Source: Dactylosporangium sucinum
Lineage (GTDB): Bacteria; Actinomycetota; Actinomycetes; Mycobacteriales; Micromonosporaceae
Length of the DNA: 64,000 nt
Assembly (NCBI RefSeq): GCF_014647515.1
Contig: NZ_BMPI01000008.1
Span: 12,666 to 76,665 of the forward strand
Direction of reading: 5' to 3'
How positions within the stretch are numbered: position 1 is the first letter of the stretch; each line of letters starts with the position of its first letter. The notes beneath the pieces were generated by a model, which was not told the origin of the DNA, searched no databases, and worked only from the letters and a program-made list of their open reading frames with translations. This document shows positions 33,642-41,047 of this stretch, piece by piece. A program made the position numbers and the translations under genes.

Positions 33642-34669
33642 GCGGTCACCCACCGCAGCTCGTTGTCCAGCTTGCCCTGCTCCATCAGCGAGCGGATGCG
33701 CTTGATCCGCATGTGGTTCTCGCTGCCGAACTGCTCGATGGTGAGCCCGTGCCGCTGGTAGGCCTCGACGAGCTGCTCGACGCCGAGCTTCACCGTCCAC
33801 TTCGGCTGGAACTCGGGCACCTCGGTCGCGATCAGGTCGCAGGTGACCCGGTAGTTGCGCAGGTCGGTGCCGGCACCCTCGGCGAACGTGACCTCGCTGC
33901 CGGGCACGACCTCGGCGACCAGGTTGGCGACCTCGCGGATCAGGTAGTTCTCGGTGGACCGCCCGACGTTGTAGGCCTTCGCGTGCACGCGCTCGCGCGG
34001 GACCTCCAGCAGCGCCAGGAAGGCGGCGGAGATGTCCTCGATGTGCACCAGCGGCCGCCAGGCCTTGCCGTCCGACAGCAGCCGGACCTGGCCGGTGAGC
34101 AGCGCGTGGGCGGCGAGGTCGTTGACCACCAGGTCGCCGCGCAGGCGCGGGGAGAACCCGTAGGCCGTGGCGTTGCGCAGGAACGTCGGCGAGAAGTCGT
34201 CGTCGGCCAGCTCCAGCAGCCCCTGCTCCGAGAGGATCTTGGACTCGCCGTAGGGCGTCACCGGCTGGAAGCCGGCCGTCTCGTCGAGCGGGGTGTCGTC
34301 CTCGCCCTTGCCGTACAGCGAGCACGACGACGAGAACAGGAACCGCTGGACGCCGGCGGCCTTGGCGGCCCGGGCCAGGCGGAGCGTCGAGCGGTGGTTG
34401 ACGTCGTAGGTCAGGTCCGGGTTGAGGTTGCCCAGCGGGTCGTTGCAGAGCGCCGCGAGGTGCAGCACCGCGTCGAAGCCGGTGACGTGCTCCGGCTCGA
34501 CGTCCCGCAGGTCGACGCGGAGCGTCTTGACCTCCTCGGGGGCCGGGCCGAGGACGCAGTCCGCGAACAGCCCGGTGTCCAGACCGACCACCTCGTGCCC
34601 GGCTTGACGAAGTATCGGCACCAGCACGCTGCCGATGTATCCGTCGTGACCAGTGACGAGTACGCGCAT
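33638..34669 (-). CDS. NAD-dependent nucleotide-sugar epimerase/dehydratase
   Basis: 343 aa, ATG 34669 with GGGAG 7 nt upstream. Extended SDR: TGHDGYIGS as the NAD-binding GxxGxxG, LHLAALCNDPLGN, SSSCSLYG with the catalytic Ser/Thr, and YGESK as YxxxK. It acts on an NDP-sugar, probably together with the two methyltransferases and the cytidylyltransferase next to it. Whether it epimerises, dehydrates or reduces cannot be read from the sequence. Confidence 0.88.
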   Translation of the reverse strand: MRVLVTGHDGYIGSVLVPILRQAGHEVVGLDTGLFADCVLGPAPEEVKTLRVDLRDVEPEHVTGFDAVLHLAALCNDPLGNLNPDLTYDVNHRSTLRLARAAKAAGVQRFLFSSSCSLYGKGEDDTPLDETAGFQPVTPYGESKILSEQGLLELADDDFSPTFLRNATAYGFSPRLRGDLVVNDLAAHALLTGQVRLLSDGKAWRPLVHIEDISAAFLALLEVPRERVHAKAYNVGRSTENYLIREVANLVAEVVPGSEVTFAEGAGTDLRNYRVTCDLIATEVPEFQPKWTVKLGVEQLVEAYQRHGLTIEQFGSENHMRIKRIRSLMEQGKLDNELRWVTA

Positions 34670-34888
34670 GGCAAAGCTCCCGAACGCTCGGCGGGTGGAA
34701 GGCGAGTCTATGAGGACGCCAAAACGCCCTCGGTGGTGTGTCGGACTTCTTACTCTGGCGTTTACCGGAAGGACCTGGTGACCGCTAGCTTCTTGCCTTG
34801 GATTTTGCCTTAGGCTGACGCGTCGGTGATCAGAAAATCTGCGGTTTCCGTGATGGAGCCTAGCGCCAGCGACAATTTGGGGGGACGC

Positions 34889-36121
34889 ATGCCCGTAGTC
34901 TCGTGCCGGCTGTGTGGGGCCGAGCTGACCGAGACCTTTGTCGACCTTGGGATGTCCCCGCTCTGCGAGAGCTACGTCCCCGCGGAGAAGGTCGACGCGC
35001 CGGAAACGTTCTACCCGCTGCACGTGCGGATCTGCTCGGACTGCCTCTTGGTGCAGCTCCCGGCGTACGTGGCGGGTGAGGAGATCTTCTCCGACTACCT
35101 GTACTTCTCCTCCTACTCCACGTCATGGGTGGAGCACGCGCGCCGCTACGCGGTCGCGATGACGGAGAAGCTCAACCTAACGGCCGACAGCCTGGTCGCC
35201 GAAGTGGCCAGTAACGACGGATACCTTCTGCAGCATTTTGTGGCCGCGGGTATCCCGGTCATCGGCGTTGAGCCAGCCGGAAATGTCGCAGCGGTCGCCC
35301 GGGAAAAGGGCGTCCGGACCGAGGTGTGCTTTCTCGGACCGGAAACGGGCGCGGCGGTCGCGACGCAATACGGCCGGGCCGACCTTGTCGCGGCAAATAA
35401 CGTCTATGCCCACATTCCGGACATTATTGGCTTCTCGCAAGGTCTCGCAAACCTGGTTAAATCGGACGGATTGGTCACGCTGGAGTTCCCGCACCTGCTC
35501 CGCCTGATCGAGCGCCGCCAGTTCGACACGATCTACCACGAGCACTACCAGTACCTGTCGCTGCTCACCGCGTCGCGGGCGCTGGCCAAGGGGGGCCTCA
35601 GCGTCGTCGATGTCGAGGAGCTCAGCACGCACGGCGGGTCGCTGCGGGTGCACGCTCGTCATGCCGACACGGCGGGTGAGCCGTCACTTGCCGTGAAGAC
35701 CCTGCTGGAGGCGGAGGCCGCGGCCGGGCTGCACACGTTCGAGGGGCACAAGGGCTTCGCCGACGCCGTCTTCCAGATCAAGAAGAACCTGCTCGACTTC
35801 CTGATGACGGCCCGCGCCGAGGGCAAGCGGGTCGTGGGCTACGGTGCTCCTGGGAAGGGCAACACGCTGCTGAACCACTGCGGCATCCGTGAGGACCTGC
35901 TGGAGTACACGGTCGACCGCTCGCCGCACAAGCAGGGCATGTTCCTGCCCGGCACCCACATCCCGATCCACGCGCCGGAGCGCATCGCCGCGGACCGGCC
36001 CGACTACGTCCTGGTCCTGCCGTGGAACCTGCGCACGGAGATCAGCGCGCAGCTGTCGTACGTGCGCGACTGGGGCGGCAAGCTGGTGTACCCGATTCCG
36101 GCCCTGGATGTAGAGGGGTAG
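34889..36121 (+). CDS. NDP-sugar C-methyltransferase-type SAM methyltransferase (copy 2)
   Basis: 410 aa from ATG 34889 (GGGGGG about 6 nt upstream); an ATG at 34853 would add 12 residues. Zinc-binding CRLCGAEL...CSDC at the N-terminus, SAM-binding EVASNDGYLLQHF (the EVASNDG form typical of TylC3-like enzymes), YHEHYQYLS, and the C-terminal VVGYGAPGKGNTLLN domain. It first faces away from copy 1 and starts a three-gene rightward operon with the cytidylyltransferase and PIG-L genes. Between about 35200 and 35470 its codon usage turns unusually AT-rich. Confidence 0.88.
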   Translation: MPVVSCRLCGAELTETFVDLGMSPLCESYVPAEKVDAPETFYPLHVRICSDCLLVQLPAYVAGEEIFSDYLYFSSYSTSWVEHARRYAVAMTEKLNLTADSLVAEVASNDGYLLQHFVAAGIPVIGVEPAGNVAAVAREKGVRTEVCFLGPETGAAVATQYGRADLVAANNVYAHIPDIIGFSQGLANLVKSDGLVTLEFPHLLRLIERRQFDTIYHEHYQYLSLLTASRALAKGGLSVVDVEELSTHGGSLRVHARHADTAGEPSLAVKTLLEAEAAAGLHTFEGHKGFADAVFQIKKNLLDFLMTARAEGKRVVGYGAPGKGNTLLNHCGIREDLLEYTVDRSPHKQGMFLPGTHIPIHAPERIAADRPDYVLVLPWNLRTEISAQLSYVRDWGGKLVYPIPALDVEG

Positions 36122-36128
36122 CCCGTTC

Positions 36129-36938
36129 ATGAAGGTTGTGCTGTTCTGCGGCGGTCTCGGCATGCGGATGCGCGAGGGCACCAACAACGCGCCCAAGCCC
36201 ATGGCCATGATCGGTGACCGTCCGCTGCTGTGGCACGTCATGCGCTACTACGCACACTTCGGACACACCGACTTCATCCTCGCCCTCGGCTACGGCGCCG
36301 CCGTGGTCAAGGACTACTTCCTGCACTACGACGAGACCCTGTCCAACGACTTCACGCTCGTCGGCGGCAACCGCGACGTGCAGCTCTTCTCGACGGACAT
36401 CACCGACTGGAACATCACGTTCATCGACACGGGTCTCAAGGCCACGATCGGCGAGCGGCTCATGCGCGTGCGCAAGTACGTCGAGGACGAGCCGATGTTC
36501 CTGGCCAACTACGCCGACACGCTCACCGACGCGCCGCTGCCCGAGATGGTGGAGCGGTTCCGCAACTCCGAGGCCGCGGTGAGCATGCTGGCGGTACCGC
36601 CGGTGTCGACCCACCACGTCGTGGAGATGGGCCCCGACGGCTCGGTCTCGCGGGTCCGGGACTTCCGCGAGCTGATGACGTGGGAGAACGGCGGCTACTT
36701 CATCATGCGGCCGGAGATCTTCGACGTGCTGCGCGAGGGCGAGGACATGGTGCCGCACGCCTTCGACCGGCTGATCCCGAACCGCAAGTTGCTGGCGCAG
36801 CAGTACGACGGCTTCTGGCGCGCGGTCGACACCTTCAAGGACCGCGCGGAGATGGAGGAGGCCTACAACCACGGCAACTGCCCGTGGATGCTGTGGGACT
36901 CGGCCCGCCGCCCGATCGTGCCGGCGCAGCGTTCATGA
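36129..36938 (+). CDS. rfbF: Glucose-1-phosphate cytidylyltransferase-like nucleotidyltransferase
   Basis: 269 aa. Activates a sugar 1-phosphate with CTP (RfbF-type) or another NTP. N-terminal VVLFCGGLGMRMREG holds the nucleotide-binding loop, followed by NAPKPMAMIGDRPLLWHVM; YADTLTD and GGYFIM follow in the usual order, and WRAVDTFKDR near the C-terminus matches RfbF. It begins 7 bp after the methyltransferase and overlaps the PIG-L gene. No CDP-glucose 4,6-dehydratase gene is recognisable nearby, so the final nucleotide sugar is uncertain. Confidence 0.87.
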   Translation: MKVVLFCGGLGMRMREGTNNAPKPMAMIGDRPLLWHVMRYYAHFGHTDFILALGYGAAVVKDYFLHYDETLSNDFTLVGGNRDVQLFSTDITDWNITFIDTGLKATIGERLMRVRKYVEDEPMFLANYADTLTDAPLPEMVERFRNSEAAVSMLAVPPVSTHHVVEMGPDGSVSRVRDFRELMTWENGGYFIMRPEIFDVLREGEDMVPHAFDRLIPNRKLLAQQYDGFWRAVDTFKDRAEMEEAYNHGNCPWMLWDSARRPIVPAQRS

Positions 36939-37567
36939 TCGGCTTCAGCCTCGCCGGCGTGCGGTCCGTCGTCGCCCTGGGTGCCCACCCGGACGACATC
37001 GAGATCGCCGCCGGCGGCCTGCTGCTGTCCCTGCCCGCGGGCGTCGCGGTGGACTACGTCCTGGCCACCGGCGTGCCGGCCCGCCAGGACGAGGCCCGCT
37101 CGGCCGCCGCCGCGTTCCTGTCGCAGGCGGCGGCGTTGCGGTTCCACCTGCACGACCTGCCCGACGGTCGCCTTCCCGCACACTGGAACGCGACGAAGGA
37201 GATCGTCGAGGCGGCCGCCCGGCTGGGCAAGCCCGACCTGGTGCTGGCGCCGTCGCGCGAGGACGCGCACCAGGATCACCGCCTGCTGGGGCAGTTGGCG
37301 TCGACGGCGTTCCGGGACTCGCTCGTCCTGCACTACGAGATCCCGAAGTGGGACGGCGACCTGTCCCGCCGCAACGTCTACGTGCCGCTGACGGTCGAGC
37401 AGGGCCGCCGGAAGGTGGCGCTGCTGCACGAGCACTTCCCGTCGCAGAAGGCGCGCGACTGGTGGGACGACGAGATGTTCCTGGGGCTGGCTCGCGTTCG
37501 CGGGATGGAGTGCCGGGCGCACTACGCCGAGGCGTACACGGTCGACAAGGCCGTGCTGACCTTCTGA
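36935..37567 (+). CDS. PIG-L family deacetylase
   Basis: 210 aa, ATG overlapping the upstream stop (ATGA). Zinc-binding GAHPDDIEIAAGG at residues about 17-29 and the third ligand His in DAHQDHRLLG mark the LmbE/PIG-L fold. Such enzymes remove N-acetyl groups from sugars; in this operon it probably deacetylates a nucleotide sugar or a residue of the polysaccharide. Ends 27 bp before a palindromic terminator-like element. Confidence 0.88.
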   Translation: MIGFSLAGVRSVVALGAHPDDIEIAAGGLLLSLPAGVAVDYVLATGVPARQDEARSAAAAFLSQAAALRFHLHDLPDGRLPAHWNATKEIVEAAARLGKPDLVLAPSREDAHQDHRLLGQLASTAFRDSLVLHYEIPKWDGDLSRRNVYVPLTVEQGRRKVALLHEHFPSQKARDWWDDEMFLGLARVRGMECRAHYAEAYTVDKAVLTF

Positions 37568-37594
37568 GGCGCGCTGGTGGTCGGAGTGCTTCCA

Positions 37595-37646
37595 TGATCA
37601 AGGGAAACTTCTGGCTGTCAGGGCAGCCAGAAGTCTCCCTTGATCA
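37595..37646. terminator. Palindrome, family B copy 1, between convergent genes
   Basis: Arms 37595-37617 and 37624-37646 (23 nt, one mismatch) with a 6-nt loop. The arm starts TGATCAAGGGAAACTTCTGG; a second copy is at 52008-52063. It sits between the PIG-L gene and the convergent beta-helix gene, 27 bp and 15 bp from their stops, as a bidirectional terminator would. No U-tract. Confidence 0.78.
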
Positions 37647-37661
37647 AGGCGCCCCGGCGCG

Positions 37662-39014
37662 TCAGCCGTGCGTCACCGGCTTGCCGCCGTCGGCGTAGAC
37701 GTTCGACGGGTCCCAGGTGACGCCGGGCAGGTCCTCGTTCGAGGATGCGCCGTAGCGCGAGTTCTGCACGAACACGTTGTTGCGGAAGACCACCTTCTCG
37801 GCCTTCGTGTCCGGGCGGAAGTTCACCGTGTAGTTGCCGCCCGTGAACAGGTTGTCCTCGACCAGCAGGTCGGTCAGGCTCGGCGCCGTCTCCGAGCCGA
37901 GCTGGAAGCCCGCGTTGAACGGGTCGTTCGTGGCCGGGTTGAAGGCCTCCAGCGTGTTGTGCCGGACCACCATGCCCGTGCCGCCCGTGGTCTGCAGGAT
38001 GTCCTGGTGGTCCTTCTCGTCGGTGAAGATGAGGTCGTGGATCCAGCTGTCCTCGATCAGGGCGCCGTCGGAGACGCGCGGGCCCTCGTTCAGCGTGTGC
38101 ATGTTGACCCGGCGCATCGTGTAGTGGCCGAAGCCCAGGCCCAGGCCCTCGCCCTCGCCCTGGATCTCGGAGTCCTCGACGAGCAGGCTCGCGTCGGGGA
38201 CGACGTCGTCGAACACCCGGATGATCATGCCGCCCTTGTTCTTGCAGGTGATCTTCGAGCGCTTGATCGTGACGTTCTTCGCCTTGATGTCCAGGCAGTC
38301 CGTGAGGATCTTGCCGTCGATCACCGTGTTGGGCTCGGTGATCGCATATGGGCCGGCATACGGCGTGAGATCCGTCCCCGCCGGGACGCCCGTGTTCTCC
38401 GGTCCCGGCCACGGCTTGCCCGACGGCGCCCTGACCGGGCCGGGCACCAGGCCGGCGCCCGCGGTCGGGTGCGCCTTGCCCGGCTCGTCGAAGCTGTACT
38501 TCGCCTTGTAGGGCTTGTCGTCCACCGACGAGTCGGTGACGAGCGCCGGCGCGGCCGCCGAGTGTGAGAAGCCCTTCGCGCAGCCGTGGACCTTGACCTT
38601 CGTGGCGGTGTAGTTACCGTACCCCAACCCGGTCATCTCCGGCCGGCCGCAGAACACCTCGGTGTTCTCGACGACCGTGCCCGTGAAGCCCGCGAAGACC
38701 TTGATCCCGACCGCGCCGGAGTGCCGGACGGTCGTGTTGGTCACCTTGACGTTGTTCGCCTTGATGTACAGCGCGGTCGTGAGCTGCTGACCGTCGACCG
38801 TGGCGCCGTCGGTGCTGATCACCGTCGCGTCCTCGTCCCGGTCGGCGTCGCTGTCCTTGCCGCTCAGGTTGAGCACGACCACGACCGCGCCGGCGATGAT
38901 TGCGAGTCCGCCCCCGATGGCCGTCGGCAGAATCCAGCGGCGCCGTTTGCGGTTGGTGGCCTGCCCTGAGGCATGGCGCCCGGGTTGCCTCCGTTCGACC
39001 TGCTCAGTGCTCAC
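37662..39014 (-). CDS. Membrane-anchored right-handed beta-helix protein
   Basis: 450 aa, GTG start. A basic cytoplasmic leader, one transmembrane helix at about 30-49, then an extracytoplasmic domain of repeated short strands with Asn/Val/Thr ladders (VKVTNTTVRHSG, VVENTEVF, VTIKRSKITC, LVEDSEIQG, VVRHNTLEA, LLVEDNLF, VVFRNNVF), typical of parallel beta-helix (PbH1) proteins. Beta-helices often bind or cleave polysaccharides, fitting its place at the locus edge, but I see no clear catalytic residues. Its start and ribosome binding site are inside the short repeat at 39009. Confidence 0.82.
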   Translation of the reverse strand: MSTEQVERRQPGRHASGQATNRKRRRWILPTAIGGGLAIIAGAVVVVLNLSGKDSDADRDEDATVISTDGATVDGQQLTTALYIKANNVKVTNTTVRHSGAVGIKVFAGFTGTVVENTEVFCGRPEMTGLGYGNYTATKVKVHGCAKGFSHSAAAPALVTDSSVDDKPYKAKYSFDEPGKAHPTAGAGLVPGPVRAPSGKPWPGPENTGVPAGTDLTPYAGPYAITEPNTVIDGKILTDCLDIKAKNVTIKRSKITCKNKGGMIIRVFDDVVPDASLLVEDSEIQGEGEGLGLGFGHYTMRRVNMHTLNEGPRVSDGALIEDSWIHDLIFTDEKDHQDILQTTGGTGMVVRHNTLEAFNPATNDPFNAGFQLGSETAPSLTDLLVEDNLFTGGNYTVNFRPDTKAEKVVFRNNVFVQNSRYGASSNEDLPGVTWDPSNVYADGGKPVTHG

Positions 39015-39095
39015 GCCGCCTCCGCTTCGCTCCGGCGGCGCTCACTTGCGCAGAGCCCCTGGTGAGCGGCCTCTCCGCTCCGAACCGCTCACGCC
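39009..39095. repeat. Degenerate copies of the ribosome-binding-site repeat
   Basis: On the minus strand the unit reads CCGGAGCGAAGCGGAGG then GTGAGC, and provides the GGAGG and GTG start of the beta-helix gene. A more degenerate second copy (GAGCGGTTCGGAGCGGAGAG) follows to about 39095. Same family as 23649-23720. Confidence 0.7.
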
Positions 39096-39105
39096 GTCTC
39101 CCCCC

Positions 39106-39130
39106 AAAAAGCCCGGCCTCAGCGCGGGCT
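39106..39130 (-). terminator. Intrinsic terminator of the 39119 gene
   Basis: On the minus strand AGCCCG-9nt-CGGGCT is followed by TTTTTGGGG. The 5' arm overlaps the last codons of the coiled-coil gene, whose TGA is in the loop. A GC stem plus U-run makes this the best intrinsic terminator in the window. Confidence 0.7.
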
Positions 39131-40924
39131 GCCGTTCGCCTCCACAGTTACCTTGCCATTCGACGCGGTCGCCGTGGCGGGTTCTTCGAGTTCCTTGGCC
39201 TTCTGTTCGGCCGCGCGCAACCGCTCCTCGGCGGCGGTCGCCTTCGCGGCCAGGGCCTCGGCGCCGGCGGCCTGCTGCTGCAGCTCGGCCAGGCGCACCT
39301 CGGCCGCGGTCACCTGGCTGGTCAGCTCGGTCTCCTGCGCACGCAGGTCGGTGAGCTGGGCGCTGAGCGCCGACTCCGACTCGCGCAGCTCGGCGGCGCG
39401 GGCCTCGGCGGCGCTCGCCTGCTCCTCCAGCTCGGTGGCGCGGGACTCGGCCGCGGCGGCCCGCTCCAGCAGCTCGCGGGCGCCGGCCTCCTTGGCCGCC
39501 AGCTCGGCGAGCCGGGCCTCGGCGGTCTCCTGCTCCCGCTGGAGCTCGGCGAGGCGGGCCTCGGTCGCGGCCGCCTCCTTGAGCTGCTCGCGGAGCTCGG
39601 CCTCCTCGGCCTGGGCCCGGGCAACGCGGGCCTCGGCGTCGGCCGCCTTCGAGGTGGCCTCGGTCGCCGCGGCGACCTCGGCGCGGGCGGCGGCGGTGAG
39701 CGAGTCGGCCTCGGCCTTGGCGGTCGCGCGCAGCTCGTCGGCCTCGGTCGTGACCGCGGCCCGGGCCGCGGTCACCTCCCGCTCGGCGGTGGCGCGCAGC
39801 TCGGCGAGCTCGGCGTCGTGGATGGTGCGCAGGTCGCGCAGATCCTGCTCGACCAGCACGCGGCGGGCGGCGGCCTGCTCGTCGGCCGCGGCGCGGGCCT
39901 GGCCGGTCTCCTGCTCCAGCTGCTGCTGGGCCTGGATGGCCTGCTGCCGGGACTGCTCGGCGAGGGCGGCGGCCGACTGCTGGGCCTGCGCGGCGACGGC
40001 GTCGGCCGCCTCCCGCGCCTGGGTGGTGACGGTGGCCGCGTGCTGCTCGGCCTGGGCGGCGACCGCGTTCGCGGCCTCCTGCGCCTTGGCGGCCACGGCC
40101 GCGGCGGCCTGCTGGGCCTGTGCGTTGAGCGCCTCGGCCTGCTGCTGGGCCTGGGCGACGACCGTGGTGGCCTGCTGCTGCGCGGCGGCGGCGTGCTGGT
40201 CGGCCTGCGCGCGCACCTGCGCCGCGTGCTGCTCGGCCTCGGCGCGGAACGCCGCGGCCTGCTGCTCGGCCTGCGTGCGGACGGCGTGGGCGTGCTGCTC
40301 GGCCTGCTGGCGGGCCTGGTCGAGCTGGGTGGTGGTGGCCTGGGTGATCCGCTGGGCCTCGGCCAGGGCGGCGCCGACGATCTGCTCGGCCTCGCCGCGG
40401 GCCTGGGTGGCGCGCTCGTCGACGGCGCGGGCCTCGGCGTCGATCGCCCGGCGGCGCTCGCCGACCTGCCGCTCCTCCTCGGCGCGGCGGGCGGCCAGGG
40501 CGAGCTCGAAGTCCTCGTTGGCCTTGGAGGCACGCCCGCGGGACTCGGCGAGGAGCCGCTCGGCCTCGCCGCGCAGGCCGGCGATCTCCTGCACGGCGGC
40601 GGCGCGGATGTCGGCGGCCTGGTCCTCGGCGAGCCCGAGGATCTGCTCGACCCGCGGGCCGAGGTGCCGGAACGAGACCTCGCCGCGGTGCCCGCCGTGG
40701 CGGCGCAGCTCGGCGAGCTCCATCTGCAGGTCCTGCACCTGGGAGGCGAGGGCCTGGACCTGGCCCCAGACCTCCTCGTTCTCGAGCTTCAGGGCCGCGA
40801 TCTCGTTCTCGGACTGGGTCCAGTACTTGTCGACCTGGTCTCTGCGGTATCCGCGGATCGCCGTCTCGAAGTCGGGCTCCGAGGAGACTCCCGACCCGGT
40901 CCCGAAGAGATCGCCGTCAGCCAT
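39119..40924 (-). CDS. Ala/Gln/Glu-rich coiled-coil protein, DivIVA/FilP-like
   Basis: 601 aa from ATG 40924 with GAGGA upstream. A short leader, a DivIVA-like motif (FETAIRGYRRDQVDKYW, about 19-35), then an almost unbroken coiled coil to about 580. A stretch LGPRVEQILGLAEDQAADI (near 85-105) matches the FilP hallmark also seen in the neighbouring gene. The middle has strongly repetitive Ala/Gln/His segments with QAEQHAA-type spacing near 11 residues. Probably a polar scaffold or intermediate-filament-like protein for tip growth and cell shape; this is inferred from resemblance to Streptomyces FilP/Scy. Confidence 0.82.
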   Translation of the reverse strand: MADGDLFGTGSGVSSEPDFETAIRGYRRDQVDKYWTQSENEIAALKLENEEVWGQVQALASQVQDLQMELAELRRHGGHRGEVSFRHLGPRVEQILGLAEDQAADIRAAAVQEIAGLRGEAERLLAESRGRASKANEDFELALAARRAEEERQVGERRRAIDAEARAVDERATQARGEAEQIVGAALAEAQRITQATTTQLDQARQQAEQHAHAVRTQAEQQAAAFRAEAEQHAAQVRAQADQHAAAAQQQATTVVAQAQQQAEALNAQAQQAAAAVAAKAQEAANAVAAQAEQHAATVTTQAREAADAVAAQAQQSAAALAEQSRQQAIQAQQQLEQETGQARAAADEQAAARRVLVEQDLRDLRTIHDAELAELRATAEREVTAARAAVTTEADELRATAKAEADSLTAAARAEVAAATEATSKAADAEARVARAQAEEAELREQLKEAAATEARLAELQREQETAEARLAELAAKEAGARELLERAAAAESRATELEEQASAAEARAAELRESESALSAQLTDLRAQETELTSQVTAAEVRLAELQQQAAGAEALAAKATAAEERLRAAEQKAKELEEPATATASNGKVTVEANGSPR

Positions 40925-41047
40925 AGCCCCATCCTCACACGCAACGTCCCGCCACGCGCAATTACACACTGCGCGTGACGGGACGTGCGATCGAACTCCC
41001 CGTGAATGAATCCAGGAAGCGGCACGATCGCCGCGACCCGCCGAACG

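Noticed and set aside
39119..40924. DNA satellite repeat in the 40-kb region
   Set aside because: The repetition follows codon triplets and a coiled-coil heptad/hendecad pattern, so it reflects protein sequence.
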